DNA from: Pseudomonadota bacterium | Lineage (GTDB): Bacteria; Pseudomonadota; Alphaproteobacteria; UBA828; JAPUJA01 | NCBI GenBank assembly: GCA_027296525.1 | Contig: JAPUJA010000017.1 | Coordinates: 1 to 7,878, forward strand | Direction: 5' to 3' | DNA length: 7,878 bases | Shown: piece by piece, positions 6,001-7,878 of the stretch | Position numbering within the stretch: position 1 is the stretch's first letter | Layout: every line of letters begins with the position of its first letter | The notes under the pieces: model-generated | What the model saw: the letters and a program-made list of their open reading frames with translations, nothing else | Told to the model about the DNA's origin: nothing | Databases searched by the model: none | Made by a program: the position numbers and the translations under genes

Positions 6001-6765
6001 ATGGACGCGAAAGGCCAAACAGCGATCGTTACCGGAGCGGCTCAGGGGTTGGGCGCCGCGACCGCGCGCGCGCTCGCCGAGGCCGGCGCCAAGGTCGGGA
6101 TCATCGACCTCAAGGCCGAGCCGCTCGAGGTCCTCGCCGTCGAGATCGGTGCCTCGGCGGCGCCCTGCGATGTGAGCGAAGCGGGCGCGATGGAGGCGGC
6201 GATCGCCAAGCTGCGCGAGGCCAACGGGCCGGCACGGATCGCCGTCGCCTGCGCCGGCATCGCCGTCGGCGAGTTGATCGTCAACCGCGAAGGCGAGCCG
6301 AGCCCGCTGGAGGGCTTCTCGCGGACACTCGCCGTCAATCTGGGAGGCACCTACAACCTGATCCGGCTTGCCGCTTCCGACATGGTCGGGCTCAGCCCGC
6401 TCGCCGACGGTGAGCGGGGCGTGATCGTCACGACCACTTCGATCGCCGCGTTCGAAGGCCAGATGGGCCAATCGGCCTATCCGGCGTCGAAGGGCGGTGT
6501 CGCAGCGCTCACCTTGCCCGCGGCGCGCGAGCTCGCCCGCCACGGCATCCGGGTCAACTGCATCGCGCCGGGACTGTTCGAAACCGGGATGCTGCGCGGC
6601 CTGCCGGACAAGGTCCAGGACTCACTTCTCGACATGACCGTCTTTCCCAAGCGTGTGGGGCAGCCGGAAGAATATGCCGCGCTGGTTCGGCATCTGATCG
6701 GCAACGCCATCATCAACGGCGAAACCATCCGGCTCGACGGCGCGATCCGCCTCGGGATGAAGTAG
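6001..6765 (+). CDS. Short-chain dehydrogenase, HSD10-like 3-hydroxyacyl-CoA dehydrogenase
   Basis: This is a classical SDR oxidoreductase of 254 residues. It most resembles type II 3-hydroxyacyl-CoA (17-beta-HSD10-like) dehydrogenases, which use NAD to oxidise short or branched 3-hydroxyacyl-CoAs in fatty-acid and isoleucine degradation. Visible: cofactor loop TGAAQGLG (11-18), D36 after the second strand (NAD rather than NADP preference), catalytic tetrad N113 (VNLGG), S147, Y160 and K164 (YPASK), and VNCIAPGLFETGML. The C-terminus FPKRVGQPEEYAALVRHL with NGETIRLDGAIRLG is typical of HSD10-like proteins. The usual NNAG-type motif reads A83-C-A-G, so its first Asn is Ala; this residue is structural, not catalytic. 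ATG 6001 has GGGGGAG 4 nt upstream. The 108-nt gap from the transporter holds no gene, only an A-run (TTAAAAAAA, 5968-5976). Downstream, the metallopeptidase gene begins 39 nt after this stop, probably in one transcript. Confidence 0.88.
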   Translation: MDAKGQTAIVTGAAQGLGAATARALAEAGAKVGIIDLKAEPLEVLAVEIGASAAPCDVSEAGAMEAAIAKLREANGPARIAVACAGIAVGELIVNREGEPSPLEGFSRTLAVNLGGTYNLIRLAASDMVGLSPLADGERGVIVTTTSIAAFEGQMGQSAYPASKGGVAALTLPAARELARHGIRVNCIAPGLFETGMLRGLPDKVQDSLLDMTVFPKRVGQPEEYAALVRHLIGNAIINGETIRLDGAIRLGMK

Positions 6766-6804
6766 CGCGGGGCGTTTTCAAGGAATCGAGCCCGAGGTCC
6801 ACAA

Positions 6805-7188
6805 ATGCGCGCACCGAGCGCCGAAGACATCGAGCGAATCGCCGAAGCCGCCTTCGAAACGATACCCCCCGTCTTGCGGGAAAAGGTCCAGGACGTCGTG
6901 ATCCGCGTCGAGGACTTTCCCGACCCCGAGACCGAGCGCGCCATGGAGCTCGAAAGCCCCTTCGACTTGCTCGGCCTCTATCACGGGGTTTCGCTCGTCG
7001 AGAAAAGCGTCTCGGACGTGCGCGACGACGTCGACAAGATTTTTCTCTACCGCCGGGGGCTGCTCGACTATTGGTGCGAGACGGGCGAAGAGCTCGACGC
7101 CATCATACGCCACGTTCTGATCCACGAGATCGGGCACCATTTCGGCTTCTCCGACGAAGACATGGAGCAAATCGAAGCCGAGGACTAG
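6805..7188 (+). CDS. Small HExxH metallopeptidase-family protein (DUF1025/Zincin_1-like)
   Basis: This is a compact 127-residue protein carrying the zinc-protease motif HEIGHHFG at H107-E108-x-x-H111, extended to HExxHxxGxxD with D117 as candidate third ligand. This fits the small Zincin_1 (PF06262, formerly DUF1025) family, common in alphaproteobacteria and actinobacteria and of poorly known function. Other family features: SAEDIERIAEAAFETIPP at the N-terminus, VVIRVEDFPD, SPFDLLGLYHGVSL, and IFLYRRGLLDYW. No signal peptide or membrane segment is present, so it should be cytoplasmic. The acidic C-terminus MEQIEAED is usual. ATG 6805 has GAGG 7 nt upstream. It lies 39 nt after the dehydrogenase gene on the same strand and is probably co-transcribed, though no functional link is evident. 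Proteolytic activity is inferred from the motif only. Confidence 0.9.
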   Translation: MRAPSAEDIERIAEAAFETIPPVLREKVQDVVIRVEDFPDPETERAMELESPFDLLGLYHGVSLVEKSVSDVRDDVDKIFLYRRGLLDYWCETGEELDAIIRHVLIHEIGHHFGFSDEDMEQIEAED

Positions 7189-7232
7189 AGCGATATCCAT
7201 TCACATGGAATCGCTCTCAGGTCATATCGCTC
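7188..7232 (+). repeat. Overlapping palindromes after the metallopeptidase gene
   Basis: GAGCGATAT (7188-7196) begins on the last base of the stop codon. Its first seven bases pair with ATCGCTC (7210-7216), supported by CCAT/ATGG and a TCAC loop. All nine bases also pair perfectly with ATATCGCTC (7224-7232). The two hairpins exclude each other. No T-run follows, so a plain intrinsic terminator is not supported; a REP-like dispersed palindrome is a likely alternative. Confidence 0.6.
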
Positions 7233-7250
7233 AACCCCGGTCGGCCTTTG

Positions 7251-7280
7251 GCGCACGGCTCCTTAGCGCACGGCGCGTCA
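7251..7280. repeat. Two-copy 15-bp direct repeat
   Basis: GCGCACGGC occurs at 7251-7259 and 7266-7274, exactly 15 bp apart, with diverged 6-bp tails (TCCTTA and GCGTCA); a third start (GCGC) follows at 7281. The period equals that of the downstream array, though the sequence differs. Confidence 0.5.
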
Positions 7281-7292
7281 GCGCCGGGCCGC

Positions 7293-7335
7293 GGCCTGGA
7301 GCCCCGTTTCAAAGTGATCGGAAACGGCTCTGGCC
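7293..7335. repeat. 43-bp imperfect palindrome, REP-like
   Basis: Arms GGCC, GAGCC and GTTTC pair with GAAAC, GGCTC and GGCC around a 10-nt loop (7311-7320), with a CC bulge on the left arm and a small TG/T internal loop. Total pairing is about 14 bp. It resembles the dispersed intergenic palindromes common in alphaproteobacterial genomes; that assignment is from memory. It could also act as a bidirectional transcription barrier. Confidence 0.5.
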
Positions 7336-7358
7336 TTCCCGGAGGCTCGCCTCCCAGA

Positions 7359-7414
7359 GAACGTTCAAGGAGGGAACGCTCAAGGAGGGAACGCTCAAGG
7401 AGAGAACGCTCAAG
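7359..7414. repeat. 15-bp tandem repeat, about 3.7 copies, overlapping the thpR stop
   Basis: Units start at 7359, 7374, 7389 and 7404 with consensus GAACGCTCAAGGAGG on the plus strand; copies differ at one or two positions and the last is truncated. On the minus strand each unit carries TTGAGCG, and the first one contains the thpR stop codon. On the plus strand each full unit has AAGGAG, an SD-like core. Confidence 0.9.
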
Positions 7415-7878
7415 ACGCCTCGCCGCCCGGCGATTCTTCCAGGCGATAGGTCGCCTCGATCCGGTAGCTCGCACGCCGCTGACCCAGATGACTGGAAAAG
7501 AGATGGAACGCGCCGACCCGGATCGGCCCGGAGCGGTAGCCCGCCTTTTCCGCGAGGTACCGGGCGACGCGAGCGCCTGGGGACGATTTGAGCCGCACGA
7601 GCGTCACGTGCGGGTGAAACTTCCTTCCGTCGGGTTTGAGGCCGGCGCCGGTGACCGCCGCCTCGACCCGGTTTCGAAGCGTGACCAACCTCTCGCTCGG
7701 CGCGACACCGACCCACAGGATTCGCGTCGGCCCTCGGGGCGGAAAGCGACCGACGCCTTCGAGCCGGAAGTCGAAGGCCTCGGCGCGGACCCCGACCAGC
7801 GCCTGGACGATATCGTCGAAGGTCGCGCCGTCGACCTCGCCCACGAAGAGAAGCGTCAGGTGAAGCTGATCGAGCTCC
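7410..7878 (-). CDS. thpR: RNA 2',3'-cyclic phosphodiesterase (2H family), 5' partial
   Basis: This belongs to the 2H phosphoesterase superfamily (LigT/ThpR), which hydrolyses 2',3'-cyclic phosphates at RNA ends and in vitro ligates tRNA halves. Both signature motifs are present: HLTL, with its His codon at 7862-7860 close to the window edge, followed by LFVGEVDG; and FHPHVTLVRL in the second half. Between them lies the usual strand segment FDFRLEGVGRFPPRGPTRILWVGV, and near the C-terminus FHLFSSHLGQRRASYRIEATYRL, all typical. About 156 residues are visible; the start lies right of the window and perhaps 25-40 residues are missing. The GTG at 7844 is not the real start, because the first catalytic motif lies upstream of it. 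The stop TGA (7412-7410) is inside a 15-bp tandem repeat, so three further in-frame TGA codons follow at 15-nt intervals. Confidence 0.92.
   Translation of the reverse strand, partial: ELDQLHLTLLFVGEVDGATFDDIVQALVGVRAEAFDFRLEGVGRFPPRGPTRILWVGVAPSERLVTLRNRVEAAVTGAGLKPDGRKFHPHVTLVRLKSSPGARVARYLAEKAGYRSGPIRVGAFHLFSSHLGQRRASYRIEATYRLEESPGGEAS

Larger units (their letters stand above)
7189..7409. other. Gene-free convergent spacer
   Basis: These 221 bp lie between the converging metallopeptidase and thpR genes. They hold the palindromes at 7188-7232 and 7293-7335 and two unrelated tandem repeats that share a 15-bp period (7251-7280 and 7359-7414). Open frames across this stretch exist on both strands but are Arg/Pro/Ser-rich, have no convincing start, and reflect repeats and GC content rather than a protein. 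Confidence 0.6.

Noticed and set aside
5899..6543. 214-codon minus-strand frame across the dehydrogenase gene
   Set aside because: Antisense shadow with no motif; the plus strand has the complete SDR signature.
6776..6790. 13-nt identity TTCAAGGAATCGA shared with the minus-strand leader of DUF1150 (about 4123-4135)
   Set aside because: One match of this size is near chance expectation for 8 kb searched on both strands, and part of it is SD-like sequence.
7359..7414. CRISPR-like array
   Set aside because: Units are 15 bp and contiguous with no spacers; this is a simple tandem repeat.
7217..7474. 85-codon minus-strand frame with LERSL repeats
   Set aside because: The protein repeat is only the 15-bp DNA repeat translated; it overlaps the thpR end in another frame and has no convincing start.
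1..7878. tRNA, rRNA, insertion sequence or prophage genes
   Set aside because: No cloverleaf, rRNA core, transposase or integrase motif was seen in the window.

Overview
The window is about 7.9 kb of GC-rich, gene-dense DNA from an alphaproteobacterium. The evidence is a ChvG/ChvI two-component pair, a class-A small heat shock protein paired with a DUF1150 protein, an alphaproteobacterial-type RpoH promoter and a ROSE-like RNA thermometer. I cannot fix the order from sequence alone; a Hyphomicrobiales- or Rhodospirillales-like lineage is plausible.

Layout. (1) 1-1338 (+): a MATE-family multidrug/cation antiporter that lacks only its extreme N-terminus, which lies left of the window. (2) 1403-3834 (+): a two-gene operon for the response regulator ChvI (TTG start, strong ribosome binding site, TATAAT box just upstream) and the membrane histidine kinase ChvG, with overlapping or near-overlapping ends. 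(3) 3875-4729 (-): a heat-shock unit read towards chvG. In transcription order it has an RpoH-like promoter, a roughly 100-nt leader that folds as four consecutive stem-loops ending in a ROSE-type core, the hsp20 gene, a DUF1150 gene, and a weak intrinsic terminator. (4) 4826-5892 (+): a divergent unit with a possible 48-residue arginine-rich leader ORF whose stop lies 2 nt before the start of an EamA/DMT-family transporter. (5) 6001-7188 (+): an HSD10-like short-chain dehydrogenase and a small HExxH metallopeptidase, probably co-transcribed. (6) 7189-7409: a gene-free convergent spacer holding palindromes and two different 15-bp-period tandem repeats. (7) 7410-7878 (-): an RNA 2',3'-cyclic phosphodiesterase (ThpR/LigT, 2H family) that runs off the right edge.

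The functional themes are envelope and acid-stress sensing (ChvG/ChvI), heat and protein-folding stress (Hsp20 with its RNA thermometer), efflux or metabolite export (MATE, EamA), and housekeeping metabolism. I do not see a wholly new multi-gene system. The most interesting signals are regulatory and structural: the uncatalogued-by-me ROSE-like thermometer stacked under an RpoH-like promoter, the Arg-rich leader ORF, an acidic repeat in the ChvG sensor domain, and a tandem repeat that supplies four in-frame stop codons at the end of thpR.
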